The position numbers and the translations under genes are program-made. DNA of 64,000 nt, taken from Struthidea cinerea (taxonomy: Eukaryota; Chordata; Aves; Passeriformes; Corcoracidae). Location: the NCBI GenBank assembly GCA_013397865.1, contig VZTI01001695.1:1409678-1473677 (forward strand), read 5' to 3'. Shown here piece after piece: positions 51,247-64,000 of the stretch (positions are counted from its first letter, which is position 1; each line of letters opens with the position of its first letter). The notes beneath the pieces are model-generated. The model did no database searches and was not told the DNA's origin. It worked only from the letters and a program-made list of their open reading frames with translations.

Positions 51247-54200
51247 TAATGGACTATGCACTAAAAAATATTAAGAATTTGGCTGTGTAACAAGTACAGT
51301 GGGCATCAATTTAATTTGTATTTTATATGTTTCTGGTTTTGCTTTAAACCCATGCACACACAATTTTAGCTGGATGCACTAGCGGATATATTATTTATGA
51401 ACACAGGCGCACACAATAGGTTGCAGAAGAAGAACAATGCGAGACCAATGGCATAGCATCACTTTTAAGAAGTACAAATGATGTAATATTTCATCTGTTT
51501 TGAGGAAAATTAAGTCAGAAACACAGTAGAAAGCATCATTCTGATGGCAGACAAACAGCTCAGTCCCATTAACTCTCCTCACAGCTCTGAAAGCTGGCTT
51601 TTCAGAGACCAGTCTCCATTAATTGCAATAATACAAGATTAGACTCCATATAAAGAGGACCAAAAAGTCAGAAGCGATAGCCAGACAGGAGCCGTTGGGT
51701 AGTCTGGAGAAAGCTTTGAGTAGACCCCAATCAGTCTGAACAGGCAACAAAATACATTATAATATACATTTGGCTTTTTCAGTGTAAAACTGTGATAGAG
51801 GTTTATTACTTCTGTACTGGTAAAGGCAGTGAGAAATGCCTGATCTGAAGATCCAAGGGCAGGGGTCGTGGTGCATGAAGCACTTTTTTCTACTCCTGCG
51901 TAACACACTTTCAACAAAAGTAAACTGCAAATCAGTCTGGCACTGTTCTAAAGCTAAACAAATATAGGAAAGACCTGAGTTGTTCCCAGGATCTAAACCT
52001 GTGGATCTGTGTAACCTAAACAATAAATGGCCTGAAGGGTTCTGGCAGTGAAAATATGCACACAGATATTTGGAGAGAGTTGGTGACCTTTCTCAGTTAT
52101 GTAAAATTTCATTTTGTTATTTTCCTGTCTTGATTATTATATTTCTTTACTTATTCTCCAAGAATATTCTAAAAAGTCTTGGTTCCTTATCAACCTTATA
52201 TATCTAAGAAGTGAGTAGAGGTCCCAAAGTATACTTGCTTTGCCTCTACAGAATGCAAATATCAAAGCAAAAGGAAGTTTTTATCTTTCTTTCCCTAATC
52301 AGCAGCATCAATAATTTTAAAGATACAGTTATCATCGTGTTACCCTATATACAGCAGGGATGGTCAGGCAGTGTCATGCTATTTGTAAACTGCTTTTCAG
52401 TTGCCCCTTAGCCATCTATTCAAAATTATATTTGAGATTCTAAACCCTCATTGTCCTCCAGATGGCTCCTAAAATCTGCTCTACAAGCCTGTCTTGTTAT
52501 CAGGCATTTTTTTTCTTTTCACAATCTCCCTATGCAAAGTTATCTGCTCTTACACTATCAAAAGACACTTTACTAATTTCAATTGTATAATGTTGAGGTC
52601 TGATACTTTCTTTTCTAAAGATGTATAAAACATATCAAAAAGAACTGGAGAAGGCTTCACATTTGCCAGGTCCTTACTGGCAGAAATGGTCTGTGCCACA
52701 AGTGGACTGTTCACCAAGCCTGAGCTGTCCCTAAGGGTGTTCTCCCAAACCCCCACTAGCTTGAACTTCGTCCAGTTCATGAAACTTCATGTATTTTAAT
52801 GCATTTGGAAATTTTAAAAAACCTATACATATTCATTGTGGTAGTTCTGAATATTCTTTGACCCATGCAAATCTACTGTCCCTATTCACAACCTGCTTCC
52901 AGACTCTGTGATTTTCTATTTTATATATTCTTTTTATCTTTTATGTGTTTTCCCATTCAGATACCACTTCACTGGCTTCTGGGAGCAGGTTAAAATGATA
53001 CATATTGGTGGGTTGCTTCCTGTTAGCCTGAAGGATATGTAAAGATGTCTGGTGGAGCTGAGGTGTTCCTAATGATGGCTGCCTTTTCTGACTCGTGCAC
53101 TGCACTCCCATGATACCCAAACACTTCTGTTTGGAAGCTTAGCTAGACCATGCATGACATTCAGGCTTTCATGAAATTAAAAATTTCATTTAATTAGGGT
53201 ATTCTTCCTTGTAGCAGGCATAGATCATTTATAGTGTCTGCGCTTCTCTATTTTTTTGAGCTGCCAGAAAGATGTCGGGCAAAATGCTAATTTTTGTAAT
53301 TTGTAATGTTTGATACTTGGGCATTTTTGTACTTCAGCTTTTAAAGTAAGGCAGAGATAATACAGTCGTGCTATTTGTTGAGAGCAAGTTGAGTATGAAT
53401 AGGAGTTATACACTATGTTTATTTCCTTTCATACACCATGGCACTGCAACTGGCTGAGACTGAGCATCGCAGCATTTGATGTCACTGGCAGTTCTTCGCA
53501 ATCTCGACTGGCAAACTCATTACCTGTGCTGTACTGGCATTCAGGACTTTGCTCTTCACCACTCACACTGCACATTCAAAATATAACATAGATTGTAATT
53601 TTTTTTCCTCAAGAAATATCATTGTAGTTATTTCCAGATACATTCCTAGATGTGCTTGAGGATGTTTTGCTTCATTTTAGATACTAAATTGGCTCAAGAG
53701 AGCCTGTTCCTGTCAGGGATCGTTTAGTGAAAGGAGCACAGGTAACATGGGAATACATTAAGATCAGTGCTACTTATTTCATGGCCTCTTCCACCATGTA
53801 TTGTATGGTGTGCATGTTGCACTTACACATCTCCATGCACTATGTTTATCTCTGAAGGATAACATATGTGTGACTCTGCTGTGCATGTACGTACAGAGAG
53901 ATGTACCACATCTAGAGCAATGTTTACAGATGTCTATAAAAACTTATGCTGAATTTGTCAGCCATGGTAAACATTGCCTTTGGTGCCTCATCAGTTGTAA
54001 CTGTACAGTGAAACTGTGTTTAAGTCTCCTCTGCTTATCTGCAAGAAAACTTTCCACATCTTTCCTTAGTGCATATTTTTACAGTTGCATTGTCCTTATT
54101 TCCAGATGTGGGGTTTTCAGTGTACTGAGCTGGCTTTTCCGACATTACCCAAAATACAGAAATACATGAACACATTTCACTTAGTGAGCTATTGCACCAA

Positions 54201-57200
54201 TGCTGCACTAGGTTTAACTCCATTACATTAACCGTACTCATGCTGCCTTTTTTCAAATAAGAAAAAAAGGCCACTTAAGAGTAGATTCTGTCTAGGTTCA
54301 CATAAGAGAAACTTCTATGTCCATGTGAACATCACTGCCAGTTTCCCAAAGCTGAAAGAGAAATCTAGTCACTATGAAAACATTTTGAGGCAAATGTCAC
54401 AAACATATAAAGGCAAAATAAGGCAAGTCACCAATGCGAATTCTTTGGGGTAAGAACAGCACTCCTTCCATTAGAAGAGGAAAAAAAATTACTGTCCTCC
54501 CTCATCCCATCCTATTGCTCTGCCCTTTCTGTTGCATGGTATAATGCTTTTCATTTGCCAGTCCCACGGGTGGAATTGTGCAGGCTTTAAAAACCTTGTT
54601 TGCCTGGTAGGACTAAGAAATACGAAGTATATCTAGATCGTTCACCCCCTTCTGGGTTTTTAAACAATAAATCCTTGACTGTGTGATGCTGGCTTAAGGG
54701 AATGTTTTATGAAAATGATGATAAAACCATTCAATCTAACGGTGGTGAGGAGAGGTAACTTTTTTCCAAGCTAGTGAAGCTATAAAATGTATGTAACTTG
54801 GCAGAAAGTGTGGAAAAAACCCCAAGGCATTTAAAAACTTTATAGATGTGCACATCCTCCTTGCATAAGGGTGAATAAACACTTGTAAACAGTGCCCAAA
54901 AAAGTTTAGTGTATGAATGACTCTCTAAGCCAAAAGCATGCGTCACCATCAGCTACGCTGTTAGCAAAGCAGCCTGACACCCTACTCAGGCCTCTCTGCA
55001 GAGATCCTTATTATAGCACTCTAGGACTAATTAACTAGGCCTTAATATGTAAGCAGGGCTTGTTTGTCTGGGTGCATGTGCACTTTGCAGGATATTGATG
55101 GGATATTCTTACTTGCTGCAGGACCAAAGTTATTTAGTGCACTTTCTGGAATGAAAAGACTTCTCAAATGATCTGGTAATTATCACTCAACCATGCCTAA
55201 CAATCAGAAAAGCACAGGATATTGTTGTGCCAAGAGAACTCAAATGTATTTTTCAATTCATTCATAGAGGCATAGTTAATTTACTTAAAACACTCAAAAG
55301 ATCTGAAAAATTTTACACTATCATGGACATAAAGTCCCTGGACAAGAATCTGATTCCTTATGTGGCTTTAAAACACCCAGTCTTCTTGAGCCTATTTTTC
55401 TTCTGTATTGAAGTCTTTGGGTAACAAAGCAACTGTAGTCACTCCTGAAATACTACCTAGTCTAGAGATGCCAAAGGGATGAGGAAATGGCCTTCATTAA
55501 TTTGTGCCTAATGTGCCCACATTAAGAATTATTATTACCATTGTGGCACTGACTAATTAACACCATGGGGCAAAAGAAATAAGCCAATTTACTTTGAAGC
55601 CTCCACAGTGCTGCACTCTGCCTTGTGCAGATACATCACAAGAAACAGACCTGTGCTGTATTTCCTCATGCTCAGTACTTTTCTCCACTCATTACTTTTA
55701 TCCTTCACATAGATCATTCCCCTCCTACTGAACATACCTATCACATATACCTACTGAATATACCTGTTGAATACCCTCTGCCATCAATATAGAAATATGA
55801 TATTTCTTTGCATCTGCAAAGCTATATGAAATCAGATTTAGCTGGAGTTAGGCAGCATTTATCCTCCATTGGCATGATTTTTTCTGATTCAGAAATGCAT
55901 TCCATTTGGTTGCCTCATATCGCCGTTAATGATGTTTATTTTACAAGTGATGTTAGGACCAAAACTTTCCACTCTTCAGGCTGTAGAAGTACATCCGAGT
56001 AAATGTTTCATTCCTTTATTCAAAATGAGTGTGATTTCCTGACCATAGGGTAATCTGAACAAAATCCTTGTGTAAAGGATGGAACAGCATTTGTGTCCTG
56101 CTCTGCCCCAGCACTTCACTGAATATGATGGAAGGTCCTTTCAGACTTGTTTTCAAAACAGTACAGCTACATTATGTAGCTGCATAATTCTCCTGCTGAG
56201 AGACAGGAAGGATCGGCACGAAAAATGCAAGAGAATCTTAAACTGATATGCACAGGTGCCACTTCTGGTTTTATTTTGGTTTTTAGTCCTGCAATGCGTA
56301 TTGACTGACACAGAATCCATCATTAGAGGTAAAATATAAAGAATAAGGATGTACAGCTGCTCTCAAAAGGAAGCTGCATAGGGATGGATCACTGAAGGCC
56401 ATGTACTAAGTGCACACAAGAGCTCTTAGCGAAAGTTTTAAAAAGCCTGCTTTCCAAAGGAAGTAAGAAAGGGATAAATATAATGTGAAGTTTTGTAGTT
56501 GTAAGCTGTAGATGTTAGAAGATGTCACTGAAGGAGATGTAATTTTTTATATGAATTATCCCTGGGTTTCTAGAGGTGTCCCTTCACCCAGTTGCCTCTT
56601 AACCCAATTCCTCCTGCCTCAAAGCTGACCAGCAGTCATGGGACTTGTCCCTCATGGGAAGTTGGAACTGAACTCCTGCCCTGCCACCCCACAGCAGGAA
56701 GGGTGTGGGCCACACCAGTCAAGTCGCTACAAGAAAGAGCCATAAGCTTCCTGCTTCTATTTGGAGATAGCGGGTATTTTTGTGATAGAAATAGAGATAA
56801 CATTGCAGAAATCTGATGAACATATTTTATGTGTTTCCTGATATGTTCCTATTACTTGAAAGCTTTCTGTTCTGCTGGTTATGGAGCAAAACAAGTCCCA
56901 GAGACAATATCTGAATACACACTTTTAAGGCTTGAAAATTTTAAATAAATTTACTTTTGCCTGTTGCTTTCTGATTTTGAAATATATAGAGAAATTGCAT
57001 GCAGTAATTAAGCAGCTCAGAAATAGGTTTCATGAAAAGGAATTAGTAATTTTACTCCTTATAAAACTGATTTTCATCAGTAAAACCAGTGGAGCTGAAT
57101 GTACGATAAACTCATAAAATAATAGGAAACAGTAGAAATGAGACCCTCATCTTCTGCTGTTTAAAAAGACAGTGCTTGAGCTTTCACTCAAAGTCTGGTG

Positions 57201-58740
57201 TGTATTGATTGATGTAGTAACAGCTACCCATTCAGGTACTGTACAAAATATTAACATTTAAGTTATTGGCCAAGTTGATCTCTTTTGTTGACACCTACCG
57301 TACTGTGCAGCAATCTTTCTGCTGAGTAATTAAATTCTGTCTTGGTAAACTCTCAGAAAGAATAATTGGCCCTAGCTCATATTGACAGCAGTTTGCAAAA
57401 CACTAGCACGGTAATTGGAAGAGTAGAGGCAGATAATGATGAAAAGCAATCGTTTTCCTTGGCTTCAGTGTTTTAGAGGAACCTTCCCTTTTGCAGCTAA
57501 TAAAAATGAGAGTAAGAGAAGATGTACTGAGAGAAACTCAAATGCTTTATTCTCCCCTCTGGAATGACTGCCAGCATTGCAGTCCTGAGGGCAGAAGGGG
57601 GATGGCTGTGTGTTGGTAGAAAAATCAATGCATTGGTCCAGGTCAAGTGTCCTACGAGAGCTCACATTTCTCCTTTCACGACATTGGTATCAGCCCAAAA
57701 TGTGCTGTCAAAACTTGGCTCCCACTGAACTATCACAGTGGAACATTGTGCTCTTAGGATTTTCTCCTGCCAAGATGCTTTAACCTCTTTTTTTATTTTT
57801 TTAAATTTTTTTAACTTTCCACATAAAAGTAATCAGGTGGCACCTTCCCGTGTGGAAATTTCCTTGCAAATATATTACTGTAATCTACAAATGACTTTTA
57901 CCCTGTATGCCCCTGATAACAATTGCATTAATATAAGCAGATAAACTCACTTCTTTAGTTGCTGCTCATAGCGTGGCTTGCTAGTTAAGATAAAAAGCAA
58001 ATTATGGGATATAAAAGACATATCTGATTGTACAGTAATACACTGTGTGCCAAGCAGTTGTTGAGGTAAGGTTTACATAACTGCTAGATGTTGCTTGAAC
58101 TTTTGAGATATATTTCCATGTTCTTTTTTCCTCTCAGGAGCCAAAACAGGGGCAGAACACAGAACAAGCAATTAAGAGAAATGTAATTGTTTTGATTGAA
58201 GTAATTTGAGATTAGAAGTTGCAAGAGGGGTAAACAATCTAGAAAGTGTTTGGAAACAATCTAGAAGTCTTCATCATGTAGATGCTTTCCTTTGGGGAAA
58301 CTGTCCTTTCTTTCAGTCTGGGAGGACTCCCTTTAGATGCAGATTTGTAGAAGGAAATTTTGACTCAATTCATATGCTACAATATTCTTTGACTGCTATT
58401 AATTCCCTTAATGACCCAGTCTGTTGCTCAGTGAATTTGCTCTGTGCTCTCTTAGGGACGGTGAAGAACAGCCTTTCCCAGGGGCTGATCCAAGCCCAGC
58501 TCCAGCTGATGGAAAGGCTCCCTCTGTGCTTCTGAAATGAATATTTTTTCCCAGATGAGCAGGAGGCAGCCAGGCCCCTGCACCATAGTGTGGGGCTGGA
58601 CTGTGTGGCCTCCCATCAACGTTACAGATCTCCACTTGTGTGCCCCCCGCCTTGCACTCCCTTGGTACGAGCCAACAAAGAAATTTCCTTGGAAAACATA
58701 GAGCAAACAGAGCAAGCTATCCCCAGCCATCTTCATACCT

Positions 58741-58774
58741 ATATATATATGTGTGTGTGTGTGTGTATATATAT
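58741..58774. repeat. (TA)n(TG)n(TA)n compound microsatellite
   Basis: Thirty-four bases of strictly alternating purine and pyrimidine: an AT run, a GT run of about seven units, and another AT run. The kind of sequence that can adopt Z-DNA or extrude a cruciform. Confidence 0.9.
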
Positions 58775-61700
58775 ATCTTCTTCCAGTTCCCTTCCTCCTT
58801 CCTGCTGCCCAGTGACAGCATATTCACACAACAAAAACAGTGGCTTCTAAAATAATTTCCAGCTGAATTGTAGACTGCAGTGGTCTTTATTACCAGTAAC
58901 TGTAGAGAAAAATGGAAATGGGGAATTGCACAGCTCTGCCCTGTTTATGACTCCTTTTCTTCCTTTCTCATTTAAATGATGTACACAGAACATGTATTTG
59001 TTTGGAGGAAAGATTGTGGATTACTGGTGCAGCATTCTGATAAGATATTTTAACATATTCAGAGAAGAGAAAATTCAGTCTCGCAAATAGACGTCTTGGA
59101 TTTCTTTCTTATTTCTTACCAAATTCATTGCAGGCAGTTTAAGACCCACCTCTGCACAAGTGTCTTCCCGTATTTTTGACAACTGAGCAATTGTCTCACA
59201 TGTGCCAGTTTGTTCAAATTTCTTTCTTTATCTGTTTTCTCACTAATGGTTTCTGAATTATCAAGCCTTTGCCTTTTTGATGGTGCACAGAGTCTGTTTG
59301 CATCGGCTTTAGTTTAAGTTATCAGGAGTGATCCAGTATGAATTTGCTCCCCCTTACCTTATTTTGCAGCTTGAATTAAACCCTTGGCATTCTCAATTAT
59401 CACATACTCAGCAGCCAAGAAGTTTTGGGCAATGCTTTTCATCTTCATAATATTTAATAAAGTAATCATGTGCATATAATTGAGGTGTTAAAAATACCAA
59501 TGCATAATCCATCCCATTACTTCAAAGTACCATATAAAATATATTTTCCTATTAGTTTGTGGAAGGGAATATGTCAGTGCATAGCCATGACTAGCTATGT
59601 AGTCTATAATGACATCTAATACAAAACAGATATTCTTCAAATAATTCATTAAATAATTTGACCTAATTCATCCTGGCTAAACAGACTTAGTTTAGCTCAA
59701 CCCTGCTGTTAAGCTTTCTTCAAAATTCTCATTAGCATCAATGGAAATTCTAGAAAGAGCAGATAAATCAGTCTCTCATTATAGGACAGATAAATAACAG
59801 TTTGGGTTCATATTTCTAGCTAACAAATGTAATCAAATTACTTATAATATAAACACTCAAAGCCTGTTCTGTGCCCTCAGGGAACCCCTTTATCCCACTG
59901 CAGTAAAGCTGCATATAGCAGGATATATTCCACTAATACAGTCAAAAATATATGGGAGTATAAGACTAAACAGCTTAAAAAAAACATACTGTAAATGATG
60001 TGGTTGAGTGAAACTGTATGTATATTTTTAAGTCTTCAGAATAGTTGAAGTTTTAACTTATTTCAAATTTTTAAGTTGGAATCTATTCATATTTGGAAAT
60101 TTTGTACAACCTTGTAAAGTTAAATACTATGTCACTGTAATTTATTTTTGTTGTCATATATTGACACATGCTCATTTATATATGAAGTGTACTGTTTATC
60201 AATTGCTTCTAAGGCAGCAATAAAAACATGAAAGTTGTTCTCATTTTCCTGTCACAGCTGTCATTTATATCCAGTACATTATTTTAAAAATTGTGATTCT
60301 GTTCCTTACCTAAACACATAGTGTACTGAGTTCTTAACTATGTGTCTTCCAGTTCTCAGTGAATACATGGGCTATTCTTGCCTGTACAGCTGTGAGAATT
60401 TGGGGATACACTTTGCAGAAATCCTGGAAAGAGACTGCCGCTTCAGTGCATCACCCCAAGAAGACATCAGAAAGTGAAGGGGAACAAAAAGTCGGAACTC
60501 CTCTTTTCCTACAATGTTTGGTTTTACTTTTTGACTGAAAGGTTTCCACATGATACCATGTGTCCTTTCAGGCTCTCTGAAGTGTGGGGCATTCAGACCT
60601 CTTACAAAAATGAATGTGAGTAGAAGTTGCAGAGCACCTTAAAAAATCAGTCCCGCTGTTGAGATTTGATTCCGTAAAATAGCACTTCTCCAGTTTCCCT
60701 TCATCTTGAAGGAAAGGCTTTAAAACTTCCCTCCACAAACACACCCTGTAGAGGTCTTAAGTACTTTCTTCACCTTGTACACTATGGGATGTACCTGCAA
60801 ATTCAAAGCCATTTGGAGTGGTTGCACATGTCCAGCTTTTTCCTTGGTTCAACCCAAAGGCCAGGTGTGTAACAGGATGCATATATATGTTCCATACATC
60901 AAGGACGATTGGTTACTATGAAATGCCATAATCTGCAGACATTTAGTGCCATATCTACAGCCGCTATAAAACAGAGGATATGGGAGAAATGAACTTAACT
61001 GGAGGGGTTTCCTACAGTGATTCAACTTCTTTTTCTCCTTGCTGATCTGAGGAACATAAATGTCAAGGGAGCTAGAAACAATAAATGTCACTTTATATGA
61101 TGTTCTCTGCAATAAAGTGCTAAAGGAAATAGATAAAATACAAAAAGACAATGACAAGGGCCTGGACATTGATCACACATAATAGAAAAGGGAAACAAAT
61201 GTTGTGAAATGGGTTCATTTGCTTTTTATGGTTACTGCAAAGGTGGATTATTTTCTTGTTATATGTTGTTTGCCATCTGCTTGTGTCATGCCTTTCTTTT
61301 TCATCACTATCAAATTTCACCTGTTCATTTTCCCTCCTTTTGTTACAGGATGGAATAGATTTTTTGTCACCCTTTCAGGAATGATTGTGAACTGTGGATC
61401 ACAGAATAACTCAAGCAGCTGGAGCACAGCTGGATGCAGTGAGCAGCTAAGGGTGCCACTCCTCCAGCCCCAGCCAGCTGATCTACACCGAGCTGCTTGT
61501 GCCAGGCTCAGGAGGGAGATGAGCAGCAGCACATGCTCCCATTTACAGCTGAAAGTGGTAACTCTCCACCCAGATTAGGAATGCCTTCACAGCTGGTACA
61601 AACTGACCTATTTATGCTGTAAGAGATGTAATAAAGAGTGTGGGTAAGGAAAAGGAGTTTGGGGTTTTCTTGTAGTACTTTGTCTGGCTGAAGTGGGCTG

Positions 61701-64000
61701 GTAAGTTTGGTTGGCACAGTCTAAAAGAAGGCCTGGCTAGTGGATTGACAGTAGTGAAAGATCTGTCTTGAAAAGTCTTTTTGCTGTATTCAAAGGTCAG
61801 TTGCTTCAAGTAAGGCTAAAGCAATTATAGGTTAAAATCCTGGATTAAAGTTTCAAAGGTGCTTTTAAGCAGTTCTAAAGAAACTCTGGGTTGGGACTAA
61901 AGTAAACTCCTGATGCGTATACCTTGAAGTTGTATAGCCCAACTGCTATTCAGAAGCCCCAATAAAAGTCCTTATGAAGCTATTCATTCCAAATTCTCTG
62001 AACATCCTCAACCTTCTCCTTAATGCAAAGGACTCTGTGCTGCACTCATTATAAATGTCATTTGGGGTGCTTTATCAAATAAAACAATAAGCTATCCCCC
62101 TGTCCTGTAACCAGTTATAGCTACCACTATGGCAGCTAAATACATCTGGTTGCTGCAAGAAGAAAATGTGATATCACAAACACTTTCCTCCAGCCAGCAA
62201 GCTGTTTCCTGATGATGCTTTCAAACTGGAAATTTACTTCTGCTTCATTGTACAAATATCCATATGCTGTGTTTTTTTCAGTATTTATGTCAGACAGCTG
62301 ATACAATTCTTCACAGCTTTTTGGCTGTACTACTTAATGCAACTAGATGTGAATTCTAGTGAGTAGTTTGTAGCTTCTCTGAAGCTGTTTATTCTGCCAT
62401 GAAGTAGTAAGTCAGCATGGAAGTAGGGGAAATTGTTGGCTTATTGTTTCTTGCTTTCAGCTAGAGTCAAAGAAAAAGTAATACAGTTCCTAATGCTGCT
62501 AAAACAGAACCTGAGAGTATGTTAGTCTGTTTCTCAGTTACCACACACTTTCTTACAGTTCCTTCAGCAAGTATTTGCATTATCATTAGTTAAATAGACC
62601 TGTGGCTCTGAAATATGGTGGATCGGTATCTTTTTGTAGCTATGAAGTATGGCTACTTGGCAGATTTTCACATGGTTTAAATAAAAATGTGCTTAACTTG
62701 GAGAAAGAAAAGATGGGATTTTTTTTCCCTCCAAAATATCCATTGGGGATACAGAGCAAGAGCAGCCCCAAAATCTCCAGTTAATGTAATGCAATTGAAA
62801 AACCTGTTTTATTTTCTATGCCTTTTGCAGTTTTAAAGATTTGTCATCTTGATTGTAGCCAATCTAAAAGATAATTACCATAATGGCAGTTCTACACAAA
62901 ACAAGCTAGGAGGGATCTCGCACAGTATGAATGTACCTTGCTTTTGGATTATTTTTACGGAATACGAGAACAATTGCAAGAGTCCCTGGATTTATTAGTT
63001 ATGTGATCAAAAGATTTTAGAAATGAGGAAATAATTGCCTCTTGCTTCTCCTGTCTTTAACAATAAAAGGCTACAGAAGCTGTGGAAACAGCGTAGTTTT
63101 TGTTCACTGCATGTGCCAAGCTGTGAAGATTTTGCTAAATATCTTTTCCTCTTGATATACATGAGGACTGAGGGCAGGGCAGGAGCCCCCAAACACAAAT
63201 CCAGTCCATACAGGCAAAAAGTCTGTACGCTGCTTTGACCATAGCAGTGTTCCCTGTGAAAACTTAGTGGAAAAACAGGGAAAAATGAGAAGTGGATATA
63301 ACTGTTAACAAGAGAGATCTACTGAGCGCAGAGAGAGGATGATATGGAGCAACTACAGGTGTATGCATACTTATGGTTTTTATTATGTTTTTTATTATTC
63401 AGAATTATCGTAGCTGTATAATACAAAAATGAGTCTGAGCCTGCTGCCTGGCTTTTGCAGCTGTGCATTCTTTGCCAGCATCTTCCCTTGTGAGAATGAA
63501 CACCGTTATTTTGTTGAAATGGAGTGAAGGGGGAAAAGAAGAAAGGATGGTGTGTGGAAGAAAATAATCTCAGGCTTTCACAGATTTCATTTTAAGAAAT
63601 ACTATCCAATTCAGCATCTGTTCTTTGACTTAATGTGTAATGAAATTAATTTTTCATAATTCTCAAGCCTAAGTCTGATCCCTCCTGAATAGGAATATAT
63701 TTTGCTTGAGTGATTTGCAAGAGTAATAGAACATATAGAATGTCAGCCCTTCACATCCTGGTTATTTTTAGGAAAACAGGGAGAATGACCAGAGAGCAGA
63801 TGGTTGGTTGAGATGGACTATCTCCAATGGTCAGAACTATTTCATTGTAATAGAAATTAACTGCAAAGATATAGGAAGTGTACCAGGTCTATTACATCAC
63901 AGTCTGGTTCTGTTACAGAAAGCAAAAGAAAATAACATCTTGTCTTCAGTCGTCTGAGCATTCTCATAACTTTTTGAGTGGTTTGAATTCTCTATCTGTC

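Larger units (their letters stand above)
51138..64000. other. Noncoding sequence downstream of CHRM3; no gene recognised
   Basis: Reading frames are all short (longest about 124 aa at 61204-61578) and resemble no family I know. Contains the TA/TG repeat listed separately, a 22-base-period duplication at 58232-58266 (AAACAATCTAGAA twice), and TAATTA-rich unique sequence near 55,000-55,560. No next gene, RNA gene or intact mobile element was recognised. Confidence 0.65.

Noticed and set aside
61204..61578. 124-codon plus-strand reading frame, hydrophobic first half
   Set aside because: No recognisable family, no clear exon signals, and the second half reads as unrelated Q/R/S-rich sequence; chance ORF most likely.
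1..64000. CRISPR arrays, operons, prophage, rRNA or tRNA genes
   Set aside because: No regularly spaced direct repeats, no dense ORF blocks, and no tRNA or rRNA core sequence was seen; the window is vertebrate nuclear DNA with one gene.

Overview
The window is nuclear DNA from a bird. Two things support this. First, it carries the only long reading frame, a complete single-exon coding sequence for the M3 muscarinic acetylcholine receptor (CHRM3), which differs from the mammalian protein by scattered substitutions. Second, a 3' fragment of a CR1 LINE, the characteristic avian retroposon, lies near position 10,100-10,320. Mammalian Alu, B1 or L1 sequence is not evident. The species cannot be named from the sequence alone.

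Layout. Positions 1-46,588 are AT-rich noncoding sequence upstream of the coding exon. They are probably intron of CHRM3, because the coding exon begins at a clear 3' splice site. This stretch holds simple repeats, one CR1 fragment, a striking 51-bp inverted repeat (15,811-15,861), a GATA/GACA microsatellite (24,994-25,036), an AT microsatellite broken by a 47-base assembly gap (31,334-31,380), and a few weak exon-like or GC-richer patches that I cannot assign. Positions 46,589-48,410 are the last exon's short 5' UTR and the whole receptor coding sequence. From 48,411 the 3' UTR starts, with a G-rich pentanucleotide array only about 35 bases after the stop codon and several AATAAA signals between 48,668 and 51,137. 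Beyond about 51,140 the sequence is noncoding, with simple repeats but no recognisable gene.

How it works. The encoded receptor is a Gq/11-coupled class A GPCR for acetylcholine. The orthosteric-site residues, the DRY and NPxxY motifs and the very long third intracellular loop are intact, so the gene looks functional. The best observations cluster on this gene: an overlapping 10-codon upstream ORF, a one-residue shortening of the conserved CxxC in extracellular loop 3, G-quadruplex-type repeats right after the stop codon, and an in-frame upstream ATG that lies in the intron and could mislead gene models.

I found no CRISPR array, operon, phage, integrated virus or other unknown multi-gene system. 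Almost all short reading frames in the window look like chance ORFs in AT-rich noncoding DNA.
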